Positions 27,426 to 41,049 of a DNA stretch of 64,000 nucleotides are shown here, piece by piece. Where the stretch lies: contig NZ_BMNI01000007.1 in assembly GCF_014646375.1 (NCBI RefSeq), forward strand, positions 1 through 64,000, written 5' to 3'. The position numbers and the translations under genes were made by a program. Numbering within the stretch: position 1 is the first letter of the stretch; the number at the start of each line of letters is the position of its first letter. Origin of the DNA: Nocardioides phosphati. GTDB taxonomy: Bacteria; Actinomycetota; Actinomycetes; Propionibacteriales; Nocardioidaceae. The notes beneath the pieces are model-generated. The model did not search any database. It was not told where the DNA came from and worked only from the letters and a program-made list of their open reading frames with translations.

Positions 27426-28721
27426 ATGACTGACAAGACCCTCATCAAGGGCGCCCGGATCCTCGGCGGCGAGGCGGCCGACCTGCTGCTCGTCGACGGT
27501 GTGATCGCCGAGATCGGCAGCGGCCTCAGCGCCGCCGGCGCGGTCGAGGTCGACGCCGACGGCCTGGTCGCGCTGCCGGGCTTCGTCGACCTGCACACCC
27601 ACCTGCGCCAGCCCGGCCGGGAGGACGCCGAGACGATCCTGACCGGCTCGCAGGCGGCTGCGGTCGGTGGCTTCACAGCCGTCCTCGCCATGGCCAACAC
27701 GAACCCGGTGACCGACACGGCCGAGGCCGCCGAGCGGGTCTTCGACCTCGGTCGCACCGCGGGCCTGGTCGACGTGCAGCCGGTCGGCGCGGTCACCAAG
27801 GGCCTCGAGGGCCACGAGCTCGCCGAGCTCGGCCTGATGGCCCGTAGCCGCGCCAAGGTCCGGGTCTTCTCCGACGACGGCAAGTGCGTCCACGACGCCC
27901 GCGTCATGCGCCGGGCGCTGGAGTACGTCAAGGCATTCGGCGGCGTCGTCTCGCAGCACGCCCAGGACCCGACGCTCGCGCCGTACGGCAGCGCGTGCTG
28001 CCACGAGGGCGAGCTCTCCGGCCAGCTCGGCCTGCCCGGCTGGCCCGGCGTGGCCGAGGAGGTCATCGTCGCGCGCGACGTCATGCTCGCGCGCCACACC
28101 GGCAGCCGCGTGCACGTCGCCCACGTGTCCACGGCCGGCTCGGTCGAGGTCGTCCGCTGGGCCAAGGCGCAGGGCATCGACGTCACCTGCGAGGTCACGC
28201 CCCACCACCTGATCCTCACCACCGACGAGCTCGTCGGCTACGACCCGACGTACAAGGTCAACCCGCCGCTGCGCCCGGCCGAGGACGTCCAGGCGCTCCG
28301 GGCCGCGCTCGCCGAGGGTGTCATCGACGCCGTCGCGACCGACCACGCCCCGCACGCACGCCACGACAAGGAGCACGCCTTCGTCGACGCGGCGTTCGGC
28401 ATGCTCGGCCTGGAGCAGGCGCTCTCCGTCGTCACCACGACGATGGTCGAGACCGGCCTGCTCGCCTGGGCCGGCGTCGCCCGGGTGCTCTCGGTCAACC
28501 CGGCGCGGATCGCCGGCCTCGACGGCCACGGCCGCGAGCTGGCCGTCGGCGCCCCCGCCAACCTCACCCTCGTCGACCCGTCGGCGAAGGTCACCGTGGA
28601 CCGCGACGCGAGCGTGTCGCTGTCCCGCAACAACCCCTGGCACGGTCGCGAGCTGACCGGTGCCGTGCACGCCACCTACCTGCGTGGCAACGCAACCGTG
28701 ATGGAAGGAAAGCTGGTCTGA
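27426..28721 (+). CDS. pyrC: Dihydroorotase
   Basis: 431 residues, class I amidohydrolase. Zinc ligands: [10 protein letters not shown], the His in the VSQHAQDP and HVAHVST segments, and the catalytic Asp in ATDHAPH. Substrate loop [12 protein letters not shown] 27426, 4 nt after pyrB, gives the expected N-terminus ([11 protein letters not shown]). TGATG coupling to carA. Confidence 0.96.
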   Translation: MTDKTLIKGARILGGEAADLLLVDGVIAEIGSGLSAAGAVEVDADGLVALPGFVDLHTHLRQPGREDAETILTGSQAAAVGGFTAVLAMANTNPVTDTAEAAERVFDLGRTAGLVDVQPVGAVTKGLEGHELAELGLMARSRAKVRVFSDDGKCVHDARVMRRALEYVKAFGGVVSQHAQDPTLAPYGSACCHEGELSGQLGLPGWPGVAEEVIVARDVMLARHTGSRVHVAHVSTAGSVEVVRWAKAQGIDVTCEVTPHHLILTTDELVGYDPTYKVNPPLRPAEDVQALRAALAEGVIDAVATDHAPHARHDKEHAFVDAAFGMLGLEQALSVVTTTMVETGLLAWAGVARVLSVNPARIAGLDGHGRELAVGAPANLTLVDPSAKVTVDRDASVSLSRNNPWHGRELTGAVHATYLRGNATVMEGKLV

Positions 28722-29842
28722 TGCTCAAGCCCGCCCTGCTCGTTCTCGAGGACGGACGCACCTTCCGCGGCGAGTCCTTCGGCGCCGAAGGTGAGACCTT
28801 CGGCGAAGCCGTCTTCTCCACCGGCATGTCCGGCTACCAGGAGACGCTGACCGACCCGTCGTACCACCGCCAGGTCGTCGTCATGACCGCGCCGCACGTC
28901 GGCAACACCGGCATGAACGACGAGGACCCGGAGTCCCGCAAGATCTGGGTCGCCGGCTACGTCGTGCGCGACCCCGCCCGCGTGCCCTCCAACTGGCGCT
29001 CGGTCCGCTCGCTCGACGACGAGCTCAGCAAGCAGGGCGTCGTCGGCATCTCCGGCATCGACACCCGCGCGCTCACCCGCCACCTCCGCGAGGCCGGCGC
29101 GATGCGCGTCGGCATCTCCACGGTCGAGACGGACCCGGCCGCCCTCCTGGTCAAGGTGCAGCAGTCGGCCGAGATGGCGGGCTCCAACCTCTCCGACGCG
29201 GTCACCACGCAGGAGGCGTACGTCGTCCCTGCGGTGGGCGAGAAGAAGCTCACCGTCGCCGCTGTCGACCTCGGCATCAAGGCGAACACGCCGCGGATGA
29301 TGGCCGAGCGCGGCATCGAGGTCCACGTGCTGCCCTCGACCGCCACGCTCGAGGACGTCCAGGCGGTCAACCCCGACGGGCTCTTCTTCTCCAACGGCCC
29401 GGGTGACCCGGCCGCGACCACCGGCCAGGTCGAGCTGCTGCAGGCGGCGCTGGGTGCGGGCATCCCGTACTTCGGCATCTGCTTCGGCAACCAGCTCTTC
29501 GGCCGCGCGCTCGGCTTCGGCACCTACAAGCTGAAGTACGGCCACCGCGGCATCAACCAGCCGGTGATGGACCGCACGACCGGCAAGGTCGAGGTCACCG
29601 CGCACAACCACGGCTTCGCGGTCGACGCCCCGCTCGAGGGCTCCACCACCACGCCGTACGGCGAGGCCACGGTCTCGCACATCAACCTCAACGACGACTG
29701 CGTCGAGGGCCTGGAGCTGCAGGACGAGAAGGGCCTCAAGGCCTTCTCCGTGCAGTACCACCCCGAGGCGGCAGCCGGCCCGCACGACGCGGCGTACCTC
29801 TTCGACCGCTTCGTCGAGCTCATGAACAACCGGAAGGCCTGA
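28721..29842 (+). CDS. carA: Carbamoyl-phosphate synthase small chain
   Basis: 373 residues. Glutamine amidotransferase that passes ammonia to CarB. The N-terminal CarA domain ([20 protein letters not shown]) precedes a class I amidotransferase domain with nucleophile Cys in [14 protein letters not shown] and the His/Glu dyad in VQYHPEA. GICFGNQ in place of GICLGHQ is usual for actinobacteria. ATG 28721 shares a base with the pyrC stop. Confidence 0.96.
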   Translation: MLKPALLVLEDGRTFRGESFGAEGETFGEAVFSTGMSGYQETLTDPSYHRQVVVMTAPHVGNTGMNDEDPESRKIWVAGYVVRDPARVPSNWRSVRSLDDELSKQGVVGISGIDTRALTRHLREAGAMRVGISTVETDPAALLVKVQQSAEMAGSNLSDAVTTQEAYVVPAVGEKKLTVAAVDLGIKANTPRMMAERGIEVHVLPSTATLEDVQAVNPDGLFFSNGPGDPAATTGQVELLQAALGAGIPYFGICFGNQLFGRALGFGTYKLKYGHRGINQPVMDRTTGKVEVTAHNHGFAVDAPLEGSTTTPYGEATVSHINLNDDCVEGLELQDEKGLKAFSVQYHPEAAAGPHDAAYLFDRFVELMNNRKA

Positions 29843-29848
29843 TCACAG

Positions 29849-33174
<3,326 letters not shown>

Positions 33175-33178
<4 letters not shown>

Positions 33179-34230
33179 GGAAGCCCTACGACGTCCTCTT
33201 CGACGGCGTCTTCTCGAAGATGGATCCCGAGAAGGCGCACGAGCAGGCGTTCGCGGCGATCCGTGCGGGCAGGCTCGCCACGAAGGCGTGGGGCTGCACG
33301 CTGAAGGCGGAGCCGGTCTCGGCGATGGGGCTGCAGTTCCCCAACGTGCTCGGCCTCGCCGCGGGCTTCGACAAGAACGCCGTCGGCATCGACGCGATCG
33401 CGGGCCTCGGCTTCGGTCACGTCGAGGTCGGCACGGTCACGGGCCACGCCCAGCCGGGCAACCCGAAGCCGCGTCTCTTCCGCCTCCTCGACGACCGCGC
33501 GGTCGTCAACCGCATGGGCTTCAACAACGACGGTGCCGAAGTCGTCGGGCGCCGGCTCGCCGAGCGAGCCGCGCGTCTGGGTGACAGGCGCGGCCCCGTG
33601 GTCGGCGTCAACATCGGCAAGACCAAGGTCGTGCCCGACGACGACATCGCCGCCGTCATCGCCGACCACGAGCGGTCCGTCGACCACCTCGCGCGGTACG
33701 CCGACTACCTCGTCGTCAACGTCAGCTCGCCCAACACCCCGGGCCTGCGCAACCTCCAGGCGGTCGAGAAGCTCGCTCCGCTCCTCGAGGCGGTGCGCAG
33801 GCGCACCGACGAGGTGGTCACCGACCGTCGCGTCCCGCTGGTCGTGAAGATCGCGCCGGACCTGGCCGACGACGACGTGCTCGCCGTCGCCGACATGGCG
33901 AAGGCGATCGGCCTCGACGGCATCACGGCGACCAACACCACGATCTCGCGCGACGGGCTCGCATCCCCGGCAGCCCGTGTCGCCGAGATCGGTGCAGGCG
34001 GCCTCTCCGGCCGACCGCTCACGCAGCGCTCGCTCGAGGTGCTCCGGCTCCTCAAGGGTCGCGTCGGCGACGACCTGACCCTGATCGGCGTCGGCGGCAT
34101 CACCACCGTCGACGACGCCCGCGCCCGGCTCGACGCTGGCGCCGACCTGCTGCAGGGCTACACGGCGTTCATCTACGAGGGCCCGCTGTGGCCCCGCCGG
34201 ATCGTGCGCGGGGTGCAGCCCCGCCGATGA
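33175..34230 (+). CDS. pyrD: Quinone-dependent dihydroorotate dehydrogenase, class 2
   Basis: 351 residues. FMN enzyme oxidising dihydroorotate with menaquinone. The N-terminal extension ([21 protein letters not shown]) and [11 protein letters not shown] are class 2 features. The catalytic base is Ser, in [26 protein letters not shown] and GVGGI complete the FMN site. GTG 33175 overlaps the carB stop. Unusually, pyrK-like and class 1B-like genes follow in the same operon. Confidence 0.95.
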
Positions 34231-34240
34231 CGGACCGCCA

Positions 34241-35053
34241 ATGACAGGCCAGGCCACCGCGGAGGTGCGGGTCAGCGAGCGCGTGGGTGCCTTCCAGCAC
34301 GTCACGCTCGCGGCACCCGGCGTCGTGGAGACCTTCCGGCCGGGCAACTTCGTCAGCGTTGCGCTCGGCAGCCCCGGCCCGGGTGACGCGCACCTGCTGC
34401 GTCGCAGCTACTGGGTGCACCGCGTGCGGGCCTCGAGCACGCACGGCGCCACCGTGGACCTCGTGGTCCGGCCCGACGGCGTCGGCGGGCAGTGGCTCGC
34501 CGGACTGCCGGTCGGGTCACCGGTCGACCTGGTCGGTCCGCTGGGCCGCCCGTTCGCCCAGCCCAAGGAGGCCGTGCCGTGCCTCCTCGTCGGTGAGGGC
34601 TACGCCGCGAGCGCGCTCTTCCCGCTCGCCGAGCGCCTGGTCGAGCGGGGCTGTCCGGTGACGTTCCTCCTCGCCGGCGACACCGCCTCGGAGGTGATCG
34701 ACGGCCTCGACGTACGCCGCTCGGCCCGGGCCGTCACGGTCGTCACCGCCGACGGTTCCATGGGAGCGCAGGGGAGTGTCGCGCAGGCGCTGCCCGGTGC
34801 GCTGCAGCGCTCGGAGGCGTCGGTCGTCTACGCCGCCGGCCCCACCAGCACGCTCCACGCGGTCGCCGGCATCTCCGAGCAGCACGGCGCGTGGAGCCAG
34901 GTCGCCCTGGAGGTCCCGCAGCCGTGCGGCACCGGCCTGTGCCACGGCTGCATCGTGCCCGCCGTCGGCGAGGACGCCATCGCGCACCGGGTCCGCGCCT
35001 GCGCCGAGGGACCTGTCTTCCGTGGCGACCGGATCCAGTGGGGGCTGCTGTGA
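34241..35053 (+). CDS. pyrK: PyrK-like FAD/2Fe-2S electron-transfer subunit
   Basis: 270 residues of the ferredoxin-NADP reductase superfamily. An N-terminal FAD-binding barrel (FRPGNFVSVALG, LLRRSYWVHRV) and a nucleotide-binding domain (LLVGEGYAASALFPLAERL) are followed by the PyrK [2Fe-2S] site: Cys in PCGTGLCHGCIVP plus a fourth in RVRACAEGPVF. All four Cys are kept. PyrK normally pairs with class 1B PyrD to use NAD+, whereas the upstream PyrD is class 2. It is coupled to the following pyrD-like gene by GTGA overlap. Confidence 0.88.
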   Translation: MTGQATAEVRVSERVGAFQHVTLAAPGVVETFRPGNFVSVALGSPGPGDAHLLRRSYWVHRVRASSTHGATVDLVVRPDGVGGQWLAGLPVGSPVDLVGPLGRPFAQPKEAVPCLLVGEGYAASALFPLAERLVERGCPVTFLLAGDTASEVIDGLDVRRSARAVTVVTADGSMGAQGSVAQALPGALQRSEASVVYAAGPTSTLHAVAGISEQHGAWSQVALEVPQPCGTGLCHGCIVPAVGEDAIAHRVRACAEGPVFRGDRIQWGLL

Positions 35054-35850
35054 TCGCCCTCCACGTCGCCGCGGGCTGCGGCGGTACCGGCCGCGAGCTC
35101 GCGCCGTACGCCGACCTGACGGCGCTCGCCGGCTTCGTCACCCGCACGCTGACCCTCGACCCGCGTCGTGGCGGGCGCCTCCGCATCGCGGAGTCCCGCG
35201 GCGGCCTGGTCCGCGCCCACCAGCTGCAGAACCCGGGCGTGGACCGCTTCCTGACCGCTGAGCTGCCCTGGCTGGCGCAGCAGGGCGTGGCCACGTGGGC
35301 CTCGGTCGCGGGCTCCAGCCCTGCCGACATCGCCGCCGTCGTACGCCGCCTGGCGACCGCGCCCGGCCTGTCCGGCATCGAGCTCAACCTCGCCGTCGAC
35401 GATGCGGCCTCGCAGCGGCTCCACGACGGCTCGACGCCCCGCGGTGCCGCCGAGGCCGTCCGGGCCGTGCTCGACATCCTGCCCGACAACCTCGCCCTCC
35501 ACGTCAAGCTCGGTGCCGACGTACGCCGCCTGCCGGCCGTCGCCCGTGCCGTCGCCGAGGTGGGCTGCGACGCGCTCGTGATCGGCGGCGCGCTTCCGGC
35601 TGCGCTCGACAACGGCACGCCCGCGGAGCTGTCCGGCCCGGCGGTCCTGCCGGTCGCGCTCCGCGCCGTCCGCACCGTGCGCGCCGAGCTGCCGGAGTTC
35701 CCGCTGGTCGGCGTCGGGGGAGTGGCCACCGCCGCCGACGTCCGCGCCTTCGGGGCCGCCGGCGCCGGCGCGGTGCAGGTCGGCTCCGCCCTGCTGCACG
35801 ACCCGTCCGCACTCGCCCGCATCACCTCCGAGCTCGAGGAGCAGTCCTGA
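35050..35850 (+). CDS. Degenerate class 1B dihydroorotate dehydrogenase-like protein
   Basis: 266 residues aligning by eye along most of class 1B PyrD (PyrDB). AAGCGGTGRELAPYADL matches the first FMN loop, LQNPGVDRFLTAELPWL the next, and SGPAVLPVAL and GVGGVATAADV with VGSALL the phosphate-binding end. The catalytic region is lost: the ELNISCPN motif carrying the Cys reads ELNLAVDDA, the Lys of VKATTL is Arg (VTRTLTL), the Asn of NAIGLQNPG is Arg (RAHQLQNPG), and the INT motif is IGG. It may bind FMN but should not oxidise dihydroorotate by the known mechanism. Fully embedded in the operon, with GTGA and TGATG junctions. Confidence 0.75.
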   Translation: MIALHVAAGCGGTGRELAPYADLTALAGFVTRTLTLDPRRGGRLRIAESRGGLVRAHQLQNPGVDRFLTAELPWLAQQGVATWASVAGSSPADIAAVVRRLATAPGLSGIELNLAVDDAASQRLHDGSTPRGAAEAVRAVLDILPDNLALHVKLGADVRRLPAVARAVAEVGCDALVIGGALPAALDNGTPAELSGPAVLPVALRAVRTVRAELPEFPLVGVGGVATAADVRAFGAAGAGAVQVGSALLHDPSALARITSELEEQS

Positions 35851-36677
35851 TGACTCAGCCGTTCGGCGCCCGCCTCCGCGCCGCCATGACCGACCGCGGC
35901 CCGCTCTGTCCCGGAATCGATCCGCACGCCTCGCTGCTCGAGGCCTGGGGACTGCCCGACACCGCCGATGGCTGCGAGCGCTTCGCCATGACGGCGGTCG
36001 AGGCCCTGGCCCCGGTCGTCTCCTCGATCAAGCCGCAGTCCGCCTTCTTCGAGCGCCACGGCTCGCGCGGCGTCGCCGTCCTCGAGAAGGTCATCGCCGC
36101 GTCCCGCGAGGCCGGCTGCCTGGTCATCCTCGACGTGAAGCGGGGCGACATCGGCACGACCGCCCAGGCCTACGCCGACGCCTACCTCGACCCGGCGAGC
36201 CCGCTGGCCTCCGACGCGATCACCGCCAGCCCCTACCTCGGGTTCGGGTCGCTCCTGCCCATGATCGAGACGGCTGCGCGGCACGGCGCCGGCGTCTTCG
36301 CGCTCGCCCTCACCTCCAACCCCGAGGCGCCGCGCTTCCAGCACGCCCGCACCGCAGACGGCTCCACGATCGCCGGCGAGGTCCTGGCCGGCCTCCGCGC
36401 CGCCAACGAGGGCGCCGACCCGCTGGGCTCCTTCGGCGCCGTCGTCGGCGCGACGATCGGCTCCACCGACGAGGCGCTCGACATCAACGGCCCGCTGCTC
36501 GTGCCCGGCATCGGCGCACAGGGCGGCACCGCCGAGGACGTACGCCGGATCTTCGGCGCCGCGGTCCGCAACGTCGTCCCGACCTCCACCCGCGAGATCC
36601 TCGGTGCCGGTCCGTCCGTGCAGGCGCTGCGCGATGCGGCGGCGCGGGCCAACGACCAGTTCGCCGCGCTCCTGTGA
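35850..36677 (+). CDS. pyrF: Orotidine-5'-phosphate decarboxylase, type 2
   Basis: 275 residues, last step of UMP synthesis. The type 2 signature LDVKRGDIGTTAQAYA contains the catalytic Lys/Asp set; PLCPGIDPH, IKPQSAFFE and VPGIGAQGG are typical. ATG 35850 shares a base with the upstream stop; the longer in-frame reading is shadow. Last pyr gene of the operon. Confidence 0.95.
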   Translation: MTQPFGARLRAAMTDRGPLCPGIDPHASLLEAWGLPDTADGCERFAMTAVEALAPVVSSIKPQSAFFERHGSRGVAVLEKVIAASREAGCLVILDVKRGDIGTTAQAYADAYLDPASPLASDAITASPYLGFGSLLPMIETAARHGAGVFALALTSNPEAPRFQHARTADGSTIAGEVLAGLRAANEGADPLGSFGAVVGATIGSTDEALDINGPLLVPGIGAQGGTAEDVRRIFGAAVRNVVPTSTREILGAGPSVQALRDAAARANDQFAALL

Positions 36678-36687
36678 GGCCGTGCCG

Positions 36688-37077
36688 ATGCAGCCGATGA
36701 AGCCGCTCGTCGCCGTCGCCCTCGTGGCGGCCTGCCTCACCACCACCGCCTGCGCGAGCGAGCAGGAGCAGTGGTGCGGCCACGTCAAGGACGCCGCGCC
36801 CACGCTCGGCAAGGCGCTCGACGAGGGCGGCGCCAAGCAGGGCCTCGTCGAGGCGTTGCCCACGCTTCGCGACCTCGCTGACGCGGCTCCCGACGACGTA
36901 CGGGGTGAGTGGCGGACGCTCGTGGGCGCCGTCGAGGACCTCGCCGAGGCGCTGAAGGCCCACGACACGAAGGCGACCCACCAGGCGGCGCTCAAGCTGG
37001 CCTCGCCTGACGTCCGCCACGCTGCCGACACGGTCGAGCAGGAAGCCCGCGACGTCTGCCACACCGCGCTCTTCTGA
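36688..37077 (+). CDS. Small putative lipoprotein
   Basis: 129 residues. A signal peptide with lipobox LTTTAC at about residues 17-22 is followed by a helical, Ala/Asp-rich domain with two further Cys (QWCGHVKDA and RDVCHTALF), possibly a disulfide tying the ends of a helical bundle. No known family recognised. It starts 10 nt after pyrF and may be co-transcribed. ATG 36688 and ATG 36697 are both possible. Confidence 0.7.
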   Translation: MQPMKPLVAVALVAACLTTTACASEQEQWCGHVKDAAPTLGKALDEGGAKQGLVEALPTLRDLADAAPDDVRGEWRTLVGAVEDLAEALKAHDTKATHQAALKLASPDVRHAADTVEQEARDVCHTALF

Positions 37078-37106
37078 CCGCGACCTGCTCACTTGTCCGG
37101 TCCGCG

Positions 37107-37136
37107 TTGCCCGGTGTGGGATGTCGTGACTAGATT
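37107..37136 (+). promoter_or_regulatory. Promoter of mihF-gmk
   Basis: TTGCCC (37107-37112) and TAGATT (37131-37136) with an 18-nt spacer form the best housekeeping-type promoter in the window, giving a leader of about 30 nt before GTG 37176 with GAGG as ribosome-binding site. Confidence 0.65.
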
Positions 37137-37175
37137 GGCCGCCTGCCCGCCCGACCCGACGCGAGGACCTGACAC

Positions 37176-37493
37176 GTGGCCCTGCCCCAGCTGACCCCGG
37201 AACAACGCCAGGCTGCCCTCGACAAGGCCGCCGCCTCCCGCCGGGAGCGCGCCGAGGTCAAGAACCGGCTGAAGAATTCCGGCGCCTCGATCATGGACGT
37301 GATCCGCGAGGGCCAGGTCAACGAGGTCGTCGGCAAGATGAAGGTCGTCGACCTGCTCCAGTCGATGCCGGGCCTGGGCAAGGTGCGCGCTCGCCAGCTC
37401 ATGGAGCGCCTCGCGATCGCCGAGAGCCGCCGCGTGCGCGGCCTGGGTGCCAAGCAGGTCGCGGCCCTCGAGGCCGAGTTCACCCGCGACTGA
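37176..37493 (+). CDS. mihF: Actinobacterial integration host factor
   Basis: 105 residues, nucleoid-associated DNA-binding protein, unrelated in sequence to enterobacterial IHF. An N-terminal helix rich in Ala/Arg ([22 protein letters not shown]) is followed by a helix-two-turn-helix region containing [17 protein letters not shown]. Essential in mycobacteria and involved in development and antibiotic production in streptomycetes. TGATG coupling to gmk. Confidence 0.95.
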   Translation: MALPQLTPEQRQAALDKAAASRRERAEVKNRLKNSGASIMDVIREGQVNEVVGKMKVVDLLQSMPGLGKVRARQLMERLAIAESRRVRGLGAKQVAALEAEFTRD

Positions 37494-38059
37494 TGGCTGA
37501 TGCGACTGCCGGTCCACGCCTCCTGGTGCTGGCCGGCCCGACGGCCGTCGGCAAGGGCACCGTGGCTGCCGCCGTCCGTGAGGACTACCCCGACGTCTGG
37601 ATCTCGGTCTCGGCGACGACGCGCAAGCCGCGCCCCGGCGAGGTCGATGGCGAGCACTACCACTTCGTCTCCGACGAAGAGTTCGACCGGATGATCGCCG
37701 AGGGTGACCTCCTGGAGTACGCCGTCGTCCACGGCCACGCCAAGTACGGCACCCCGCGCAAGCCGGTCGAGGCCGCTCTCGCCGAGGGCCGGCCCGCCAT
37801 GCTGGAGATCGACCTCCAGGGCGCTCGGCAGGTCAAGGCCAACATGCCGGAGGCCCTCCTGGTCTTCCTCGCGCCCCCGTCCTGGGAGGAGCTGGTCCGC
37901 CGGCTCGTCGGTCGCGGCACCGAGACGGAGGCCGAGCGCGAGCGCCGGCTGGCGACCGCGAAGGTCGAGCTGGCCGCCGAGGCGGAGTTCGACGTGACGA
38001 TCGTCAACCACGAAGTTCACGAGGCAGCCGCGGAGTTGGTAAAGTTGATGCGTGTCTGA
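37493..38059 (+). CDS. gmk: Guanylate kinase
   Basis: 188 residues. GMP to GDP. P-loop [17 protein letters not shown]-binding [16 protein letters not shown] with YHFVSDEEF, and [12 protein letters not shown]. Its ATG shares a base with the mihF stop. The gene pair mihF-gmk followed by rpoZ is a conserved actinobacterial order. Confidence 0.96.
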   Translation: MADATAGPRLLVLAGPTAVGKGTVAAAVREDYPDVWISVSATTRKPRPGEVDGEHYHFVSDEEFDRMIAEGDLLEYAVVHGHAKYGTPRKPVEAALAEGRPAMLEIDLQGARQVKANMPEALLVFLAPPSWEELVRRLVGRGTETEAERERRLATAKVELAAEAEFDVTIVNHEVHEAAAELVKLMRV

Positions 38060-38121
38060 GTCGGCGTCGCCGTCTCGCACTCCTGTTCCACCCCAGTTCC
38101 CCGAATTTAAGGCGTTCCCAC

Positions 38122-38451
38122 GTGTCTGCTCCCACCGGCGAGGGTGTCACCAACCCGTCGATCGACGACCTGCTGACGAAGACCGACTCGAAGTACAAGC
38201 TGGTCCTCTACAGCGCGAAGCGGGCCCGGCAGATCAACGCCTACTACTCGCAGCTCGGCGAGGGCCTTCTCGAGTACGTCGGCCCGCTCGTCGACACCCA
38301 CGTGCAGGAGAAGCCGCTGTCGATCGCGCTCCGCGAGATCAACGCTGACCTGCTGACCTGCGAGGACATCGACCCGGCCGAGATCGCCGCTGAGGAGGCC
38401 GCCCAGGCCGCCGCGGCTGCCGACGCCGGCTCGTTCACCGCCTCCGAGTGA
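38122..38451 (+). CDS. rpoZ: RNA polymerase omega subunit
   Basis: 109 residues from GTG 38122. Helps assemble beta-prime into RNA polymerase. Conserved core [20 protein letters not shown] and [10 protein letters not shown], with an Ala-rich acidic tail. TTTAAGG about 10 nt before the start hints at a promoter in the gmk-rpoZ gap, but the -10 match is poor. Confidence 0.95.
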   Translation: MSAPTGEGVTNPSIDDLLTKTDSKYKLVLYSAKRARQINAYYSQLGEGLLEYVGPLVDTHVQEKPLSIALREINADLLTCEDIDPAEIAAEEAAQAAAAADAGSFTASE

Positions 38452-38467
38452 TCCGGGGCTGAGTCCG

Positions 38468-39682
38468 ATGTCGCCGCGGGTCGTCCTCGGCGTCAGCGGC
38501 GGCATCGCGGCGTACAAGTCGTGCGAGCTGCTGCGGCGCTTCACCGAGTCCGGCCACGACGTGACCGTCGTTCCCACGGCGGCCGCACTGGAGTTCGTCG
38601 GGGCGCCCACCTGGGCTGCCCTGTCGGGCAAGCCGGTGGCGGCCGACGTGTGGACGCGCGTCGAGGCGGTTCCGCACGTCCACATCGGCCAGCACGCCGA
38701 CCTGGTCGTGGTCGCGCCCGCGACCGCGGACATCATGGCCAAGGCCGCCCACGGCCTGGCCGACGACCTGCTGACGAACACCCTCCTCACGGCGCGCTGC
38801 CCCGTGGTCTTCGCCCCGGCGATGCACACGGAGATGTGGGAGCACCCGGCCACGCAGGCCAACGTCCGCACGCTCCGTGAGCGCGGGGCTGTCGTCATCG
38901 AGCCGGCCGAGGGCCGCCTGACCGGCAAGGACACCGGCAAGGGCCGGCTGCCCGACCCGGCGGAGATCTTCGAGCTCGCGCTCGACGTGCTCGCGCGCGG
39001 CGCGGTCGCGCCCGACCTGGCCGGCCGCCACGTCGTGGTCTCGGCCGGCGGCACGCGGGAGTACCTCGACCCGGTGCGCTTCCTCGGCAACCGCTCGAGC
39101 GGCCTCCAGGGCTACGCACTGGCCCGCGCGGCGGCCGCCCGCGGCGCCGAGGTCACCCTCGTGGCTGCCAACGTGACCTTGCCCGATCCCGCAGGCGTCA
39201 AGGTCGTGCGCGTCGAGACGACCGCACAGCTGCGTGACGCCGTGCTCACCGCAGCCCCCTCGGCTGACGCGGTCGTCATGGCCGCGGCACCCGCCGACTT
39301 CCGGCCCACCGCCGTCAGCGACGCCAAGATCAAGAAGGCCGACGACGGCTCTGCTCCCTCGATCACGCTCGAGCAGAACCCCGACATCCTCAAGGAGATC
39401 TCGCAGCACCGCCTGCGCGAGCACCAGGTGGTGGTCGGCTTCGCCGCCGAGACCGGAGACGCGACCGGGTCCGTCCTCGAGCTGGCCACGGCCAAGCTGG
39501 CCCGCAAGGGCTGCGACCTCCTGGTCGTCAACGACGTCTCCGGTGGCGCCGTCTTCGGCAGCCCGGACAACGAGGCGGTCATCCTCGGGGCCGACGGCAC
39601 CCGGTCCGAGGTCCCGCGGGGGAGCAAGGCGAGCATCGCCCACGCCATCTGGGACCAGGTCACCGCCGTTCTTCGCCCCTGA
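38468..39682 (+). CDS. coaBC: Bifunctional phosphopantothenoylcysteine decarboxylase/synthetase (CoaBC)
   Basis: 404 residues, coenzyme A synthesis. The N-terminal flavin decarboxylase CoaC has [17 protein letters not shown] and the [11 protein letters not shown] signature. The C-terminal CTP-dependent CoaB begins [19 protein letters not shown], with VGFAAET and the Asn segment VVNDVSG. Sixteen nt after rpoZ, probably one transcript. Confidence 0.95.
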   Translation: MSPRVVLGVSGGIAAYKSCELLRRFTESGHDVTVVPTAAALEFVGAPTWAALSGKPVAADVWTRVEAVPHVHIGQHADLVVVAPATADIMAKAAHGLADDLLTNTLLTARCPVVFAPAMHTEMWEHPATQANVRTLRERGAVVIEPAEGRLTGKDTGKGRLPDPAEIFELALDVLARGAVAPDLAGRHVVVSAGGTREYLDPVRFLGNRSSGLQGYALARAAAARGAEVTLVAANVTLPDPAGVKVVRVETTAQLRDAVLTAAPSADAVVMAAAPADFRPTAVSDAKIKKADDGSAPSITLEQNPDILKEISQHRLREHQVVVGFAAETGDATGSVLELATAKLARKGCDLLVVNDVSGGAVFGSPDNEAVILGADGTRSEVPRGSKASIAHAIWDQVTAVLRP

Positions 39683-39700
39683 AACGGCACCGCGGACCTG

Positions 39701-39706
39701 TAGGGT
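39701..39706 (+). promoter_or_regulatory. -10 box TAGGGT of metK
   Basis: TAGGGT in the 76-nt gap after coaBC would give a leader of about 45 nt before GTG 39759, which has GGGAGTGG as a ribosome-binding site. I see no S-adenosylmethionine riboswitch in this leader. Confidence 0.45.
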
Positions 39707-39758
39707 CCGTCCTATCTTTGAGTCAGACATCGCACCAATGCATGGGAGTGGAACGACT

Positions 39759-40958
39759 GTGGCTGGACGCCTCTTCACCTCGGAGTCCGTGACCGAGGGT
39801 CACCCCGACAAGATCGCTGACCAGATCAGCGACACGATCCTCGACGCGCTGCTGACCGACGACCCGATGAGCCGCGTGGCCGTCGAGACGCTCGTGACGA
39901 CGGGCCTCGTCATGGTCGCGGGCGAGGTCACCACCTCGACGTACGCCCCGATCGCCCAGCTCGTCCGCGCGAAGGTCCTCGAGATCGGCTACGACGCCTC
40001 CGACAAGGGCTTCGACGGCAACTCGTGCGGCGTGCAGATCGCCATCGGCGCCCAGTCGCCCGACATCGCGCAGGGCGTCGACGACGCCTTCGAGGAGCGC
40101 GTCGACGGCTCCGGCGACGAGCTCGACAAGCAGGGCGCCGGCGACCAGGGCCTGATGTTCGGCTACGCCTGCGACGACACGCCCGAGCTCTTCCCGCTCC
40201 CGATCAAGATGGCCCAGACGCTCGCCGAGCGACTGACCGCGGTGCGCAAGGACGGCACGCTGCCGTACCTCCGTCCCGACGGCAAGACCCAGGTCACCAT
40301 CGAGTACGACGAGGACGACCGCGCCGTGCGCGTCGACGCCGTCGTCCTGTCGACCCAGCACTCCGAGGACGTCGACCAGGAGACCCTCGCCAAGGACATC
40401 ACCGTCCACGTCATCGAGCCGGTCCTCGAGCAGTTCAAGGGCTCGGTCCCGTCCGAGGGCCACAAGCTCTACATCAACCCGACCGGCCGGTTCGTGATCG
40501 GCGGCCCGATGGGTGACGCGGGCCTGACCGGTCGCAAGATCATCGTCGACACCTACGGCGGCATGGCCCGTCACGGTGGTGGCGCGTTCTCCGGCAAGGA
40601 CCCGTCGAAGGTCGACCGCTCGGCCGCCTACGCCATGCGCTGGGTCGCGAAGAACATCGTCGCCGCGGGCCTGGCCCGTCGCGCCGAGGTCCAGGTCGCG
40701 TACGCCATCGGTGTCGCCAAGCCCGTCGGTGTCTTCGTCGAGACCTTCGGCACCGGCGTCGTCCCGGACGAGAAGATCCAGGAGGCCGTGCTCGAGGTCT
40801 TCGACCTGCGCCCGGCCGCGATCCTGCGCGACCTCGACCTGCGCCGCCCGATCTACGCCAAGACCGCGGCGTACGGCCACTTCGGCCGCGAGCTCCCCGA
40901 GTTCACGTGGGAGCGCACCGACCGCGCCGAGGCCCTCAAGGCCGCGGCGGGCATCTGA
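39759..40958 (+). CDS. metK: S-adenosylmethionine synthase
   Basis: 399 residues. Makes SAM from methionine and [19 protein letters not shown], the hexapeptide GAGDQG, and [16 protein letters not shown] are present. GTG 39759 follows a good GGAG ribosome-binding site and gives the standard N-terminus; in-frame sequence upstream is coaBC shadow. A very strong hairpin follows the stop. Confidence 0.97.
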   Translation: MAGRLFTSESVTEGHPDKIADQISDTILDALLTDDPMSRVAVETLVTTGLVMVAGEVTTSTYAPIAQLVRAKVLEIGYDASDKGFDGNSCGVQIAIGAQSPDIAQGVDDAFEERVDGSGDELDKQGAGDQGLMFGYACDDTPELFPLPIKMAQTLAERLTAVRKDGTLPYLRPDGKTQVTIEYDEDDRAVRVDAVVLSTQHSEDVDQETLAKDITVHVIEPVLEQFKGSVPSEGHKLYINPTGRFVIGGPMGDAGLTGRKIIVDTYGGMARHGGGAFSGKDPSKVDRSAAYAMRWVAKNIVAAGLARRAEVQVAYAIGVAKPVGVFVETFGTGVVPDEKIQEAVLEVFDLRPAAILRDLDLRRPIYAKTAAYGHFGRELPEFTWERTDRAEALKAAAGI

Positions 40959-40971
40959 TCCAGCGCACACA

Positions 40972-41014
40972 CGACCGCGTCGTACCCCTGTCCACAGGCG
41001 GTACGACGCGGTCG
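40972..41014 (+). terminator. Strong hairpin terminator after metK
   Basis: CGACCGCGTCGTACC (40972-40986) and GGTACGACGCGGTCG (41000-41014) form a perfect 15-bp stem. The 13-nt loop itself contains CCTGT/ACAGG. It begins 14 nt after the metK stop. Confidence 0.85.
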
Positions 41015-41049
41015 CTGCGTTGTCGGGTGCTTCTGCCAGAGTTCTGCCC

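Noticed and set aside
29480-29500. CarA active site GICFGNQ instead of GICLGHQ as a possible defect
   Set aside because: The nucleophilic Cys and the His/Glu dyad remain, and this variant is common in actinobacterial CarA.
39701-39758. Possible S-adenosylmethionine riboswitch before metK
   Set aside because: The leader is only about 45 nt and shows none of the SAM aptamer core elements.
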